Assembly: GCF_002119685.1 (NCBI RefSeq)
Contig: NZ_CP021108.1
Location: 2,480,001 to 2,544,000 of the forward strand
DNA from: Bordetella genomosp. 8
GTDB taxonomy: Bacteria; Pseudomonadota; Gammaproteobacteria; Burkholderiales; Burkholderiaceae_B
Reading direction: 5' to 3'
DNA: 64,000 bases
Below are positions 24,501 through 28,756 of the stretch, piece after piece. Under the pieces are notes generated by a model that did not search any database, was not told the origin of the DNA, and worked only from the letters and a program-made list of their open reading frames with translations. A program made the position numbers and the translations under genes. Every line of letters begins with the position of its first letter. The stretch's first letter is position 1.

Positions 24501-25519
24501 CCGGCGACAGCTTCAAATGGGCCATCGAGAAGCTCAATACCAGCACGGGCCAGTGGGAGACCGTGCAGTCGGGCTCTTCGACCTCGCCGATCTCGAGCGC
24601 AGTGGAAATCGAGTCCAACATTCTTGCGGCCGGCACCTATCATCTGGTTTATTCCGTTGGCGACAACACCAGCGGGCTAGGTTCGGCGACCGTCAATATC
24701 GACAACATCGAGACGCACTCCTACGGATCGACGATCACCGGCGCGGCCGGCACGGTGGATATCGCACACCAGGCGTCGGATCTGGATACCGTGCTGCAAG
24801 GCGGTAGCGTGTCGACCACGCCGGCGACGGTGGGCAGCGACACCATCGACGGCGGCGCCGGCAACGATGTCATCTTCGCGGATACCATCAACACCGACGG
24901 CCTGTCCTGGGCCGGCCATCCGGCCGGATCGCATGACGGCCAGGGCATGCAGGGGCTGGTGGACTTCCTGACGTCGACCAACGGCCATGCCGCGACCACG
25001 ACCGAGCTGTACGACTACATCAAATCCCACAGCGACGATTTCAACGTCGCGGGCGATACCCGGGGGGGCGACGACACCGTGCGCGGCGGGGCGGGCGACG
25101 ACCTGATCTACGGGCAGGGCGGCAACGACACGCTGATCGGTGGCCAAGGCAACGACACCCTGTACGGTGGGACGGGTAGCGATACTTTCAAGTGGGAATT
25201 GAACGACCAGGGCACGACGTCCAGGCCCGCGGTGGACACGATCAAGGATTTCTCCAACGATGCGCCAGCCAGCGGCGGCGACGTGCTGAATCTGAAAGAT
25301 ATGCTGCACAACCCGGCCGACGCGGATCTGTCGAAGTTCCTGAACTTCAGCAAGGACGGCAACAACACCGTGGTGAAGGTCAGCACCGCCGGCGATGTGG
25401 CGCATGGTTTCGACCAGAAGATCATCCTGGAAAACGTCGACCTGACGGGCGGCAAGACGGACCAGACCGCGATCATCAACGATTTGCTGCAGAAGGGGAA
25501 ACTCCAGGGCCACGAATGA
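3539..25519 (+). CDS. Giant LapA-type VCBS-repeat surface adhesin with retention module, vWA and RTX (7,326 aa)
   Basis: Predicted type I-secreted biofilm adhesin held in the outer membrane. Order of parts: residues 1-~130 form a retention module with a LapG-type di-alanine in DPTAALSSG (Ala112-Ala113). Residues ~150-240 are a Gly/Ser/Thr/Pro linker. Next come cadherin/Ig-like domains and a first VCBS domain. Residues ~677-6440 hold about 27 pairs of alternating VCBS domains (each ending GTNDAP or GTDDA), then further VCBS/cadherin-like domains. A von Willebrand A domain begins near 6706, with MIDAS DHSGS at Asp6713 and a later TDGDPT. RTX nonapeptides (GGNDTLIGGQGNDTL) lie near 7175-7217 and a VCA0849-type secretion tail follows. 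I saw no cysteine, as is usual in such proteins. The frame is intact despite the repeats. No exporter is adjacent; the Lap-type exporter starts 3.8 kb downstream. Length and copy number depend on correct assembly. Confidence 0.93.
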   Translation: MAYSLPATVLQVTGRAWMRHPDGSLTELHAGSRIPPDTEIVTSSGATVSLQVEGGMPILIGENREVTLTDDVAGAVDATEARVAPPQGTDSDRLLAALQSGQDPFDNLDPTAALSSGSAGDAAGSSFVRLARILESTTPLSLEYPNPAAAQTTANVPAAGVAGGDGGGAPDSANTGTGSTGSAAAPSTGTSTGTSTTAPASGSAPSSEPTTGGPSTGTPSTGTPVDVPHVNAPPVAAADTATTTQNASVSGNILRNDTDPDNDALAIVTVGDQRMVTGGVTVAGSSGGTFTVYPDGSYVFNPGASYQHLGAGQTATSSASYTVTDPSGATSTTTVTVTINGVNDAPVSTGLSDQTGQDAQQGVNIDVSSHFSDVDTGDRLTYSAVGLPPGLTIDPRTGVISGNIDASASMGGDHGKYQVVVTATDGSGASTSQAFAWNVGNPAPVAADDSAAGGQNEVLGGNVIGGDAQGHGRDLDPDGDPLTVTGVNGQAGNVGLALAGDHGGTFVLNADGSYSFDPGAAFNYLPAGQTQATSISYTVSDGQGGVSTATLTVTVTGTNDVPVMSSGVHTVTEDQGVTGGQLTAEGRLSITDADTGESAFRPGAHFDGSTGNGNAALGTLVFDADGSYTYTVANDNPVVQGLKSGESIVETYTVTSQDGSATSTITITIDGTDDRAVITPHVPGDDAGTVTEDAAPAASGKLDIADPDAGQAVFVPQTGTAGAYGTFAIAADGAWTYTLNNADPAVQAFAAGESRVEQFTVASADGTTSTVTVTILGTNDIPIINAATGADVGSVTEDDAKTATGQFSKTDVDATDTHTWTVDGNAKGAYGTFAVDQTGKWTYTLDNAAAQSLTAKDHIQETYTVKVDDGHGGTATKSVTLTINGTDDAAIITPHATGSDAGTVREDTTLTTSGKLDIVDPDAGQAVFVPQASTAGTYGTFALTTDGTWTYTLNNANPGVQALGVNETRVEQFTVTSADGTTSTVTVTVQGTNDAPTINVPTGTDAGSVTEDGTKTATGQFSQTDVDATDTHAWTVDGNAKGAYGTFAVDQTGKWTYTLDNAAAQSLTAKDHIQETYTVKVDDGHGGTATKSVTVTINGADDGAIITPHATGSDAGTVKEDTTLTTSGKLDVVDADAGQAVFIPQSSTTGTYGTFALTTDGTWTYTLNNATPAVQALGANESRVEQFTVTSADGTTSTVTVTVQGTNDAPTINAPTGTDAGSVTEDGAKIATGQFTQTDVDVTDTHTWTVDGSAKGAYGTFAVDQTGKWTYTLDNAAAQSLTAKDHIQETYTVKVDDGHGGTATKSVTLTINGTDDTAIITPHATGSDAGTVKEDTTLTTSGKLDIVDPDAGQAVFAPQVNTVGTYGTFALTTDGTWTYNLNNASTAVQQLAAGQTATETFTVTSADGTTSAVTVTVQGTNDAPTINVPSGADSGSVTEDGTKTATGQFSKTDVDATDTHTWTVDGNAKGAYGTFAVDQTGKWTYTLDNAAAQSLTAKDHIQETYTVKVDDGHGGTATKTVTLTINGTDDAAIITPHATGSDAGTVKEDTTLTTSGKLDVVDPDAGQAVFVPQTGAVGTYGSFSLTADGTWTYTLNNASTAVQQLAAGQTATETFTVATADGTTSTVTVTVQGTNDAPTINVPSGADTGSVTEDGGKTATGQFSKTDIDATDTHTWTVDGNAKGAYGTFSVDQTGKWTYTLDNAAAQSLTAKDHIQETYTVKVDDGHGGTATKSVTLTINGTDDAAIITPHATGSDAGTVKEDTTLTTSGKLDVVDPDAGQAVFVSQNVNGQYGTFTMGTDGTWTYTLNNASTAVQQLAAGQTATEKFTVASADGSTSTVTVTVQGTNDAPTINVPLGADAGSVTEDSTKTATGQFSKTDVDATDTHTWTVDGNAKGAYGTFAVDQTGKWTYTLDNAAAQSLTAKDHIQETYTVKVDDGHGGMATKSVTLTINGTDDTAIITPHATGSDAGTVKEDTTLTTSGKLDVTDPDAGQAVFVAQNVNGQYGSFTMGTDGTWTYTLNNASLAVQQLAAGQTATEKFTVASADGTTSTVTVTVQGTNDAPTINVPSGADAGSVTEDGTKTATGQFSKTDVDATDTQTWTVDGNAKGAYGTFAVDQTGKWTYTLDNAAAQSLTSKDHIQETYTVKVDDGHGGTATKTVTLTINGTDDAAIITPHATGSDAGTVKEDTTLTTSGKLDVVDPDAGQAVFVAQSVNGQYGSFTMGTDGTWTYNLNNASTAVQQLAAGQTATEKFTVTSADGTTSTVTVTVQGTNDAPTITAPAGTDAGSVTEDGTNTATGQFSKTDVDTTDTHTWTVDGNAEGAYGTFSVDQTGKWTYTLDNAAAQSLTAKDHIQETYTVKVDDGHGGTATKSVTLTINGTDDAAIITPHATGSDAGTVKEDTTLTTSGKLDVVDPDVGQAVFIPQSSTAGTYGTFALTTDGTWTYTLNNASPAVQALGVNESRVEQFTVTSADGTTSTVTVTVQGTNDAPTINVPTGTDVGSVIEDGTKTATGQFSKTDIDATDTHTWTVDGNAKGTYGTFAVDQTGKWTYTLDNSAAQSLTAKDHIQETYTVKVDDGHGGTATKSVTLTINGTDDAAIITPHATGSDAGTVKEDTTLTTSGKLDVVDPDAGQAVFVAQNVNGQYGSFTIGTDGTWTYTLNNAATAVQQLAAGQTATENFTVASADGTTSIVTVTVQGTNDAPTINVPTGTDAGSVTEDGTKTATGQFSKTDIDATDTHTWTVDGDAKGAYGTFAVDQTGKWTYTLDNAAAQSLTAKDHIQETYTVKVDDGHGGTATKSVTVTISGADDGAIITPHATGSDAGAVKEDTTLTTSGKLDVADPDAGQAVFVPQTSTAGTYGTFALTTDGTWTYNLNNASSAVQQLAAGQTATETFTVTSADGTTSTVTVTVQGTNDAPTINVPTGTDAGSVTEDGTKTATGQFSKTDIDATDTHTWTVDGNAKGAYGTFAVDQTGKWTYTLDNAAAQSLTAKDHIQETYTVKVDDGHGGTATKSVTLTINGTDDAAIITPHATGSDAGTVKEDTTLTTSGKLDIVDPDAGQAVFVPQASTAGTYGTFGLTTDGTWTYTLNNTSSAVQALGVNESRVEQFTVTSADGTTSTVTVTVQGTNDAPTINAPTGTDAGSITEDSTKTATGQFSQTDVDATDTHAWTVDGNAKGAYGTFAVDQTGKWTYTLDNAAAQSLTAKDHIQETYTVKVDDGHGGTATKSVTLTINGTDDAAIITPHATGSDAGTVKEDTTLTTSGKLDVVDPDAGQAVFVSQNVNGQYGTFTMGTDGTWTYTLNNASTAVQQLAAGQTATEKFTVASADGSTSTVTVTVQGTNDAPTINVPSGADAGSVTEDGTKTATGQFSKTDVDATDTHTWTVDGNAKGAYGTFSVDQTGKWTYTLDNAAAQSLTAKDHIQETYTVKVDDGHGGTATKSVTLTINGTDDGAIITPHATGSDAGTVKEDTTLTTSGKLDVVDADAGQAVFIPQSSTAGTYGTFALTTDGTWTYTLNNTTSAVQALGANESRVEQFSVTSADGTTSIVTVTVQGTNDAPTINVPTGTDAGSVTEDGTKTATGQFSKTDIDTTDTHTWTVDGNAKGAYGTFAVDQTGKWTYTLDNAAAQSLTAKDHIQETYTVKVDDGHGGTATKSVTLTINGTDDAAIITPHATGSDAGTVKEDTTLTTSGKLDVVDPDAGQAVFLPQTAVVGTYGSFSLTADGTWTYTLNNATTAVQQLAAGQTATEKFTVASADGTTSTVTVTVQGTNDAPTINVPTGTDAGSVTEDGTKTATGQFSKTDVDTTDTHTWTVDGNAKGAYGTFSVDQTGKWTYTLDNTAAQSLTAKDHIQETYTVKVDDGHGGTATKSVTLTINGADDAAIITPHATGSDAGTVKEDTTLTTSGKLDVVDPDAGQAVFFAQNVSGQYGSFTMGTDGTWTYTLNNASTAVQQLAAGQTATEKFTVASADGTTSTVTVTVQGTNDAPTINVPTGTDAGSVTEDGTKTATGQFSKTDIDATDTHTWTVDGNAKGAYGTFAVDQTGKWTYTLDNAAAQSLTAKDHIQETYTVKVDDGHGGTAMKTVTLTINGTDDAAIITPHATGSDAGTVKEDTTLTTSGKLDVVDPDAGQAVFVPQTGAVGTYGSFSLTADGTWTYTLNNASTAVQQLAAGQTATEKFTVASADGTTSTVTVTIQGTNDAPTINVPTGTDAGSVTEDGTKTATGQFSKTDIDATDTHTWTVDGNAKGAYGTFAVDQTGKWTYTLDNAAAQSLTAKDHIQETYTVKVDDGHGGTATKSVTLTINGTDDAAIITPHATGSDAGTVKEDTTLTTSGKLDVVDPDAGQAVFVPQASTAGTYGTFALTTDGTWTYTLNNANPGVQALGVNETRVEQFTVTSADGTTSTVTVTVQGTNDAPTINAPTGTDAGSVTEDGTKTATGQFSKTDIDATDTHTWTVDGNAKGAYGTFSVDQTGKWTYTLDNAAAQSLTAKDHIQETYTVKIDDGHGGTATKSVTLTINGTDDAAIITPHATGSDAGTVKEDTTLTTSGKLDVVDPDVGQAVFVSQNVNGQYGTFTMGTDGTWTYTLNNASTAVQQLAAGQTATEKFTVASADGTTSTITVTVQGTNDAPTINVPTGTDTGSVTEDGTKIATGQFSKTDVDTTDTHTWTVDGNAKGAYGTFSVDQTGKWTYTLDNAAAQSLTAKDHIQETYTVKVDDGHGGTATKSVTLTVNGTDDAAIITPHATGSDAGTVKEDTTLTTSGKLDVVDPDAGQAVFVPQASTAGAYGTFALTTDGTWTYNLNNASTAVQQLAAGQTATEKFTVTSADGTTSTVTVTVQGTNDAPTINVPTGTDAGSVTEDGTKTATGQFSKTDVDATDTHTWTVDGNAKGAYGTFAVDQTGKWTYTLDNAAAQSLTAKDHIQETYTVKVDDGHGGTATKSVTLTINGTDDAAIITPHATGSDAGTVKEDTTLTTSGKLDVVDPDAGQAVFVSQNVNGQYGTFTMGTDGTWTYTLNNASTAVQQLAAGQTATEKFTVASADGSTSTVTVTVQGTNDAPTINVPSGADAGSVTEDGTKTATGQFSKTDIDATDTHIWTVDGNAKGAYGTFSVDQTGKWTYTLDNSAAQSLTAKDHIQETYTVKVDDGHGGTATKSVTLTINGTDDAAIITPHATGSDAGTVKEDTTLTTSGKLDVVDPDAGQAVFVAQSVNGQYGSFTMGTDGTWTYNLNNASAAVQQLAAGQTATEKFTVTSADGTTSTVTVTVQGTNDAPTITAPAGADAGSVTEDGTKTATGQFSKTDVDATDTHTWTVDGNAKGTYGTFSVDQTGKWTYTLDNTAAQSLTSKDHIQETYTVKVDDGHGGTATKSVTLTINGTDDAAIITPHATGSDAGTVKEDTTLTTSGKLDVVDPDAGQAVFVPQASTAGAYGTFALTTDGTWTYNLNNASTAVQQLAAGQTATEKFTVTSADGTTSTVTVTVQGTNDAPTINVPTGTDAGSVTEDGTKTATGQFSKTDVDATDTHTWTVDGNAKGAYGTFAVDQTGKWTYTLDNAAAQSLTAKDHIQETYTVKVDDGHGGTATKSVTLTINGTDDAAIITPHATGSDAGTVKEDTTLTTSGKLDVVDPDAGQAVFVSQNVNGQYGTFTMGRDGTWTYTLNNASTAVQQLAAGQTATEKFTVASADGSTSTVTVTVQGTNDAPTINVPTGADAGSVTEDGTKTATGQFSKTDVDATDTHTWTVDGNAKGAYGTFSVDQTGKWTYTLDNAAAQSLTSKDHIQETYTVKVDDGHGGTATKSVTLTINGTDDAAIITPHATGSDAGTVKEDTTLTTSGKLDVVDPDAGQAVFLPQTAVVGTYGSFSLTADGTWTYTLNNATTAVQQLAAGQTATEKFTVASADGTTSTVTVTVQGTNDAPVINAPAGTTLGSVTEDGSRTATGQFSKTDVDATDTHTWTVDGNAKGTYGTFSVDQTGKWTYTLDNTAAQSLTAKDHVQETYTVKVDDGHGGTATKTVTLTINGTDDAAIITPHATGSDAGTVKEDTTLTTSGKLDVVDPDAGQAVFVPQTGAVGTYGSFSLTADGTWTYTLNNASTAVQQLAAGQTATEKFTVASADGTTSTVTVTVQGTNDAPTINVPTGTDAGSVTEDGTKTATGQFSKTDVDATDTHTWTVDGNAKGAYGTFAVDQTGKWTYTLDNVAAQSLTAKDHIQETYTVKVDDGHGGTATKSVTLTINGTDDAAIITPHATGSDAGTVKEDTTLTTSGKLDIVDSDAGQAVFITQNVTAQYGTFTLGSDGTWTYTLNNNAPAVQALAVNQTMTETFTVSSADGTTAKVNVTIQGTNDAPVITLPAGGADAGAVTEDGTKVVSGQLARTDVDSTDTATWTIQGTAKGTYGTIAVDNTGKWTYTLDNAAAQSLKAGDKVTETYTVKVDDGHGGTDVHAVTITINGTNDVPVIVGRGGDGVGDRGTVIEDASLTATGKLDVTDADSGESYVRPQTVQDTYGTFSIDANGNWTYTLDNSNAAVQALSGGQSLGTRTFTVTSLDGTATHTVSVNITGTNDAPTSAANSTHVEVGTTHVFTTSEFAFSDSNGESNSLQSVIVSRLPDNGTLTLNGSVVTAGQAISASDIAAGKLVYTPGATGADASFGFQVRDTGGTANGGKDTSGEYNFSVVTDNLIRGTNDGSGSGVITGGSGDDIVIGDAGGSKTTVIAGKSYNIALIVDHSGSMAWGLDGGSNPGYGQDRMSLVKSALLNLLDTLDNHSGGVVNVALIGFGTSADSTIQIQNLTTSNVQSLINAINNMSATGGTNYEAAFNSAVSWFNAQTAAGKSGVSYENMTYFLTDGDPTYYLNNNGSRGGDGSTTDATTLQESINAFQNLSKVTSVNAIGVGDGVSAQYLQFFDNTASGNVSTVTVGVGSHSDTTLASFGSLFGSGINNPLNWTTTSGGLGSGAVRNLGGYMQITDVTGSGDTKVVSPNITLSSSKMALAFDVSTSNFNTGDSFKWAIEKLNTSTGQWETVQSGSSTSPISSAVEIESNILAAGTYHLVYSVGDNTSGLGSATVNIDNIETHSYGSTITGAAGTVDIAHQASDLDTVLQGGSVSTTPATVGSDTIDGGAGNDVIFADTINTDGLSWAGHPAGSHDGQGMQGLVDFLTSTNGHAATTTELYDYIKSHSDDFNVAGDTRGGDDTVRGGAGDDLIYGQGGNDTLIGGQGNDTLYGGTGSDTFKWELNDQGTTSRPAVDTIKDFSNDAPASGGDVLNLKDMLHNPADADLSKFLNFSKDGNNTVVKVSTAGDVAHGFDQKIILENVDLTGGKTDQTAIINDLLQKGKLQGHE
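17743..18720 (+). repeat. Near-identical block, copy 1 (offset 1,920 bp)
   Basis: This stretch matches 19663-20640 with only scattered substitutions at a constant offset of 1,920 bp, exactly three 640-bp units. For example, 17881-18060 and 19801-19980 read the same. The similarity exceeds that between adjacent units, so it marks a recent multi-unit duplication or conversion inside the array. Confidence 0.8.
19663..20640 (+). repeat. Near-identical block, copy 2 (offset 1,920 bp)
   Basis: Second copy of the block at 17743-18720. Differences seen are single bases, such as GAAGAT against GAGGAT near 18108/20028 and GACGCG against GATGCG near 18151/20071. Most are silent. Confidence 0.8.
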
Positions 25520-25545
25520 CGCCGCTCACGGCAGGGCCCGCGGCG

Positions 25546-26457
25546 TCAGCCGCGTGCCCAGTCGGCGATGAACTCCAGGAATGCCCGCGTTTTTGCCGGG
25601 ACATGATGTCGGGAGGGATGGAACACATAGAGCGGGAAACGTTCGTCCGTCCAATCGGGAAACAGGTTGACCAGATGGCCGTCGGCGATCAGTTCCGCGG
25701 CGCCGAGCTGCAGCATCTGTGCGATGCCGGAACCGGCCAGGCAGGCCTGCAGCAAGGCGCCCGGATCATTGACGGTCAGGCGTCCCTGGGTGGGCACGAT
25801 CAGCCGCTTGCGACCGCGGTGAAACTCCCACGGAAACGGCCTGCCGGTCTGCGGATCGCGGAACTCCAGGCACCGACGCGCGTGGTCGTGCAGATCCTGG
25901 GGGCGGGCAGGGCGGCCCCAGCGCTCGATGTAGGCCGGCGCGGCCACCGTCACCACGGCGGTATCCAGGATCTTGCGTGCGATCAGGGTGGAGTCGCGCG
26001 GCTTGCCGAACCGCACCGCGAGGTCGAAGCCTTCGGTGACGAGGTCGCCCAGGCTGTCCCTGGCGATGAGCTCGATTTCCAATTCGGGATAGGCATCCAT
26101 GAAGCGATCCAGTGCCGTACCCAGGATCGCCCGATAGCACACCGCGTCCACGTTGACCCTGAGCCTGCCGCGAACCGCCGACGCGCTGCCCGACGCCGTG
26201 ATCGCCGCTTCTTCCAGGCCCGCCAGATGCGGGATCACCTGCTCGTGGAACCGGCGGCCTTCCTCTGTCAGCGACACGGAACGCGTGGTTCGGTTGAATA
26301 GCCGGATACCCAGCCGTTTTTCCAATCGGGCGATCGCTCGGCTCACGCCGGGTGGCGACATGCCTATCGTGTCGGCCGCCGCGGCGAACGAGCCGCCGTC
26401 GACGATGGCGGCGAAGACGCTGATGCCGCTGGCGACGTTCTCCAGTTTCGTTTTCAT
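25546..26457 (-). CDS. LysR-family transcriptional regulator (divergent from NmrA-like gene)
   Basis: LysR regulator of 303 residues. The helix-turn-helix is at about residues 8-65 ([21 protein letters not shown], then [15 protein letters not shown]), followed by the effector domain ([17 protein letters not shown]). The subtype resembles the CrgA/AaeR-like LysR proteins with FNRTTRS wings. I chose the ATG at 26457 because it gives the usual start ([11 protein letters not shown]); the open frame extends upstream to 26574 without homology, and no strong ribosome site is visible for either. It is divergent from the NmrA-family gene, and a clean dyad lies between them. LysR proteins commonly regulate the divergent neighbour, so this gene probably controls the NmrA-like protein. 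Confidence 0.9.
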   Translation of the reverse strand: MKTKLENVASGISVFAAIVDGGSFAAAADTIGMSPPGVSRAIARLEKRLGIRLFNRTTRSVSLTEEGRRFHEQVIPHLAGLEEAAITASGSASAVRGRLRVNVDAVCYRAILGTALDRFMDAYPELEIELIARDSLGDLVTEGFDLAVRFGKPRDSTLIARKILDTAVVTVAAPAYIERWGRPARPQDLHDHARRCLEFRDPQTGRPFPWEFHRGRKRLIVPTQGRLTVNDPGALLQACLAGSGIAQMLQLGAAELIADGHLVNLFPDWTDERFPLYVFHPSRHHVPAKTRAFLEFIADWARG

Positions 26458-26562
26458 GGTGCTGGCATGTATGCAGAGTGAGCTTGCCGCGCGGTATCTT
26501 CGTGGTGCCACGCGTGCTGTCGCGTGCTCCCATGCCGCCAGGCCGATGATGCCCGATTGGTG

Positions 26563-26582
26563 CTTGATTGTCACTTATCAAG
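26563..26582. promoter_or_regulatory. LysR-type operator candidate (CTTGAT-N8-ATCAAG)
   Basis: A perfect 6-bp inverted repeat with an 8-bp spacer, and a T-N11-A core (T26568, A26580), sits midway between the divergent LysR and NmrA-like genes. Position and symmetry fit a LysR binding site. Confidence 0.55.
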
Positions 26583-26667
26583 TTCCATTAGGATCATTTC
26601 GATATGGATGCCAGTAGTCCAGAATTCTCTCCGTGGGCAGTCAAGGCCAACTTCCAAGGAGAAATTC

Positions 26668-27534
26668 ATGTATGCGATCACAGGTATCACAGGCCAGGTG
26701 GGCGGCGCCCTGGCGCGCGAACTGTTGGCTTCCGGCCAGCCGGTAAGAGCCGTCGTACGCGACGCAGGGCGCGCCGCATCCTGGGCGGCGCAGGGATGCG
26801 AAATCGCCGTTGCACAGATGGACGACGCGGAGGCGCTGGCGCGGGCATTCCGCGGTACCCAAGGTGTCTTTATCCTGCTGCCGCCAGCGTTCGATCCGCA
26901 GCCCGGGTTCCCGGCGGCCAGGCGCATCATCGAAGCCGTATCCACGGCGCTGCTCGATGCCCGGCCCCCGAAGGTCGTGTGCCTGTCCACGATAGGCGCG
27001 CAGGCCCGCGAGACCAACCTGTTGTCGCAGCTCTCGCTGATGGAACAGACGCTGCGCGGCCTGCCCATGCCGGTGACTTTCCTGCGCGCCGGCTGGTTCA
27101 TGGAGAACGCCGTGTGGGACGTCGCAGCGGCGCGCGACCAGGGTGTGATCCCCAGCTATTTGCAGCCCCTGGACCGCGCGGTGCCCATGGTCGCGACCGA
27201 GGACGTGGGGCGTACCGCCGCCGCGCTGCTGCGGGACACCTGGACAGGCGCGCGCGTGGTCGAGCTGGAAGGGCCGCGCCGCGTCAGTCCCAATGACATC
27301 GCCGCCGCTTTCGCCAGGATACTGGGCCGCCCCGTGCGTGCCGAGGTCGTCGAGCGCGAGGACTGGGAATCCCTGTTCCAGGCCCAGGGCATGAACAACC
27401 CCACGCCGCGCATGCGCATGCTCGACGGGTTCAACGAAGGCTGGATCTGCTTTGAAGGCCCCGACGACCAAATCGTCCGTGGCCGTGTCGGCCTGGACAG
27501 CGTCCTCGGTGATCTCGTCGCGCGGGCTCAGTAG
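26668..27534 (+). CDS. NmrA-family NAD(P)-binding protein (atypical short-chain dehydrogenase)
   Basis: Cytosolic Rossmann-fold protein of 288 residues. The nucleotide-binding loop TGITGQVGGALARELL lies at residues 5-20, followed by VRAVVRD, the usual end of the second strand in NmrA-like proteins. The classical SDR YxxxK is not evident, typical of NmrA/YesF-type redox sensors and NAD(P)H:quinone oxidoreductase-like proteins. The ATG at 26668 has AAGGAG at 6-bp spacing; an upstream open frame from 26524 is not used. Divergent LysR control is likely. The stop overlaps the convergent hydrolase gene by 7 bp. Substrate not predictable. Confidence 0.88.
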   Translation: MYAITGITGQVGGALARELLASGQPVRAVVRDAGRAASWAAQGCEIAVAQMDDAEALARAFRGTQGVFILLPPAFDPQPGFPAARRIIEAVSTALLDARPPKVVCLSTIGAQARETNLLSQLSLMEQTLRGLPMPVTFLRAGWFMENAVWDVAAARDQGVIPSYLQPLDRAVPMVATEDVGRTAAALLRDTWTGARVVELEGPRRVSPNDIAAAFARILGRPVRAEVVEREDWESLFQAQGMNNPTPRMRMLDGFNEGWICFEGPDDQIVRGRVGLDSVLGDLVARAQ

Positions 27535-28454
27535 CCGCTCGCCAGCTGCACGCTGGATCGATGGCGCGCGACCGCTCGGTCATGGATTGCCTCGATCACC
27601 ATGGGCTCGAGTTCGGGCGGAATGTCGTGGCCCATGCCTTCGACCGGAAGGTAGATTGCATCCGGGATCGCGAGCGCCGTGTCATGGCCGCACGCCGGCG
27701 GGATCAACGGGTCGTCCGTCCCGTGAATGACGAGGGTCGGCGCTGTAATCGTCGACAGACGTGCACGCCGATCGCCGGCTACCGCCATGGCCGCGATCTG
27801 GCGCGCCGTCCCGCCGGGATTGTGGCAACGCCGCGCTTCCTCCAGCAAGATGGCGCGATGGCGAGTTTCGTCGAACGGATAAGCAGTCCCGGCAATGCGA
27901 CGCGCGAAAGCCATGCGTGCCGCCAGAAAGCCTTCCGTATCGGTGGCGGGATGTGGCGTGGGACGGACCATCATCGCCATGACGTCGGCCGCTGCCTGTG
28001 GCAGCGCCGGATTGCCCGTGCTCGACATGATCGAGGTGAGGGAAACCACCCGATCGGCGTGTTCGCTTGCCAGGACCTGCGCGATCATTCCTCCCATCGA
28101 CCGCCCGGCGACGTGTGCACGCGCGATGCCAAGCGCATCGAGCAGGGCGATCGCGTCGGCCGCCATGTCGTACAGCGTGTACGGAACGCCAGGCCGGCGC
28201 CCGGCCATCATCTCGGCTGCCAGTGCGCCAAAGTCCGGTGGGGCCAGGGCGTTGAGATGCGTCGAGCAGCCGGCGTCGCGGTTATCGAAGCGGATGACGC
28301 GATAACCCTTGGCGGCCAAGCCCTTACAAAAGGGTTCGCTCCATCGGATCATCTGCGTTCCCAGGCCGGAAATCAGCAGCATCGCCTCTGCATCGACATG
28401 TCCGAAGCTATCCCAGGCGAGCTCGATACCATTTTGCTGGCGAATGATCTGCAT
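27528..28454 (-). CDS. Alpha/beta-fold hydrolase
   Basis: Soluble hydrolase of about 308 residues. The nucleophile elbow is GRSMGG, the acid residue lies in HGTDDPLIPP, and the catalytic histidine is in GMGHDIPPE near the C-terminus, so the triad is complete. The RFDNRDAGCST segment is typical of the esterase/haloperoxidase-like branch. Start uncertain: the ATG at 28454 gives the usual N-terminus (MQIIRQQNGIELAW); ATGs at 28481 and 28508 are in frame but have no better ribosome site. It is convergent with the NmrA-like gene. Substrate unknown. Confidence 0.85.
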   Translation of the reverse strand: MQIIRQQNGIELAWDSFGHVDAEAMLLISGLGTQMIRWSEPFCKGLAAKGYRVIRFDNRDAGCSTHLNALAPPDFGALAAEMMAGRRPGVPYTLYDMAADAIALLDALGIARAHVAGRSMGGMIAQVLASEHADRVVSLTSIMSSTGNPALPQAAADVMAMMVRPTPHPATDTEGFLAARMAFARRIAGTAYPFDETRHRAILLEEARRCHNPGGTARQIAAMAVAGDRRARLSTITAPTLVIHGTDDPLIPPACGHDTALAIPDAIYLPVEGMGHDIPPELEPMVIEAIHDRAVARHRSSVQLASGY

Positions 28455-28569
28455 ATCGCGCCTATCATTTGAAGGCGCCATATTGCCCGGGTAAAAATAC
28501 GGTGTCAATTTTGGCCGGGTAATAATAGCCTGCAGGCCGTCGCGAAGGCTCCCGGTGGCCGAAACGAAA

Positions 28570-28589
28570 ACAGCGCCGCAAGGCGCTGT
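28570..28589 (-). terminator. Second hairpin of a tandem terminator after tRNA-Ala
   Basis: A 20-bp palindrome (ACAGCGCC-GCAA-GGCGCTGT on +) lies next to its own inverted copy. Read on the minus strand it is followed by TTTTCGTTTC, so it can act as a back-up intrinsic terminator downstream of the tRNA. Confidence 0.6.
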
Positions 28590-28590
28590 C

Positions 28591-28620
28591 TAAAACAAAA
28601 ACAGCGCCTTGCGGCGCTGT
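28591..28620 (-). terminator. Intrinsic terminator of tRNA-Ala
   Basis: On the minus strand, 34 bp after the tRNA 3' end, an 8-bp GC-rich stem with GCAA tetraloop (28620-28601) is followed by TTTTGTTTTA. This is a standard factor-independent terminator. The sequence is symmetrical enough that it could also stop transcription from the other side. Confidence 0.8.
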
Positions 28621-28653
28621 CTTGTGACTTGCGGGAAGTCGATCGAATCTGGT

Positions 28654-28729
<76 letters not shown>

Positions 28730-28747
28730 ACATCAAGCAAGTCCGCA

Positions 28748-28756
28748 ACTATACCA
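28748..28756 (-). promoter_or_regulatory. Extended -10 promoter of tRNA-Ala
   Basis: On the minus strand TGGTATAGT reads as an extended -10 (TG-N-TATAGT), 18 bp before the mature 5' end of the tRNA. No convincing -35 hexamer is visible. Confidence 0.55.

Noticed and set aside
3665..24643. Several long minus-strand open frames (up to 1,987 codons) opposite adhesin 1
   Set aside because: Same cause: repetitive, GC-rich coding sequence whose complement lacks stops. The predicted proteins are repeats of the same meaningless pattern.
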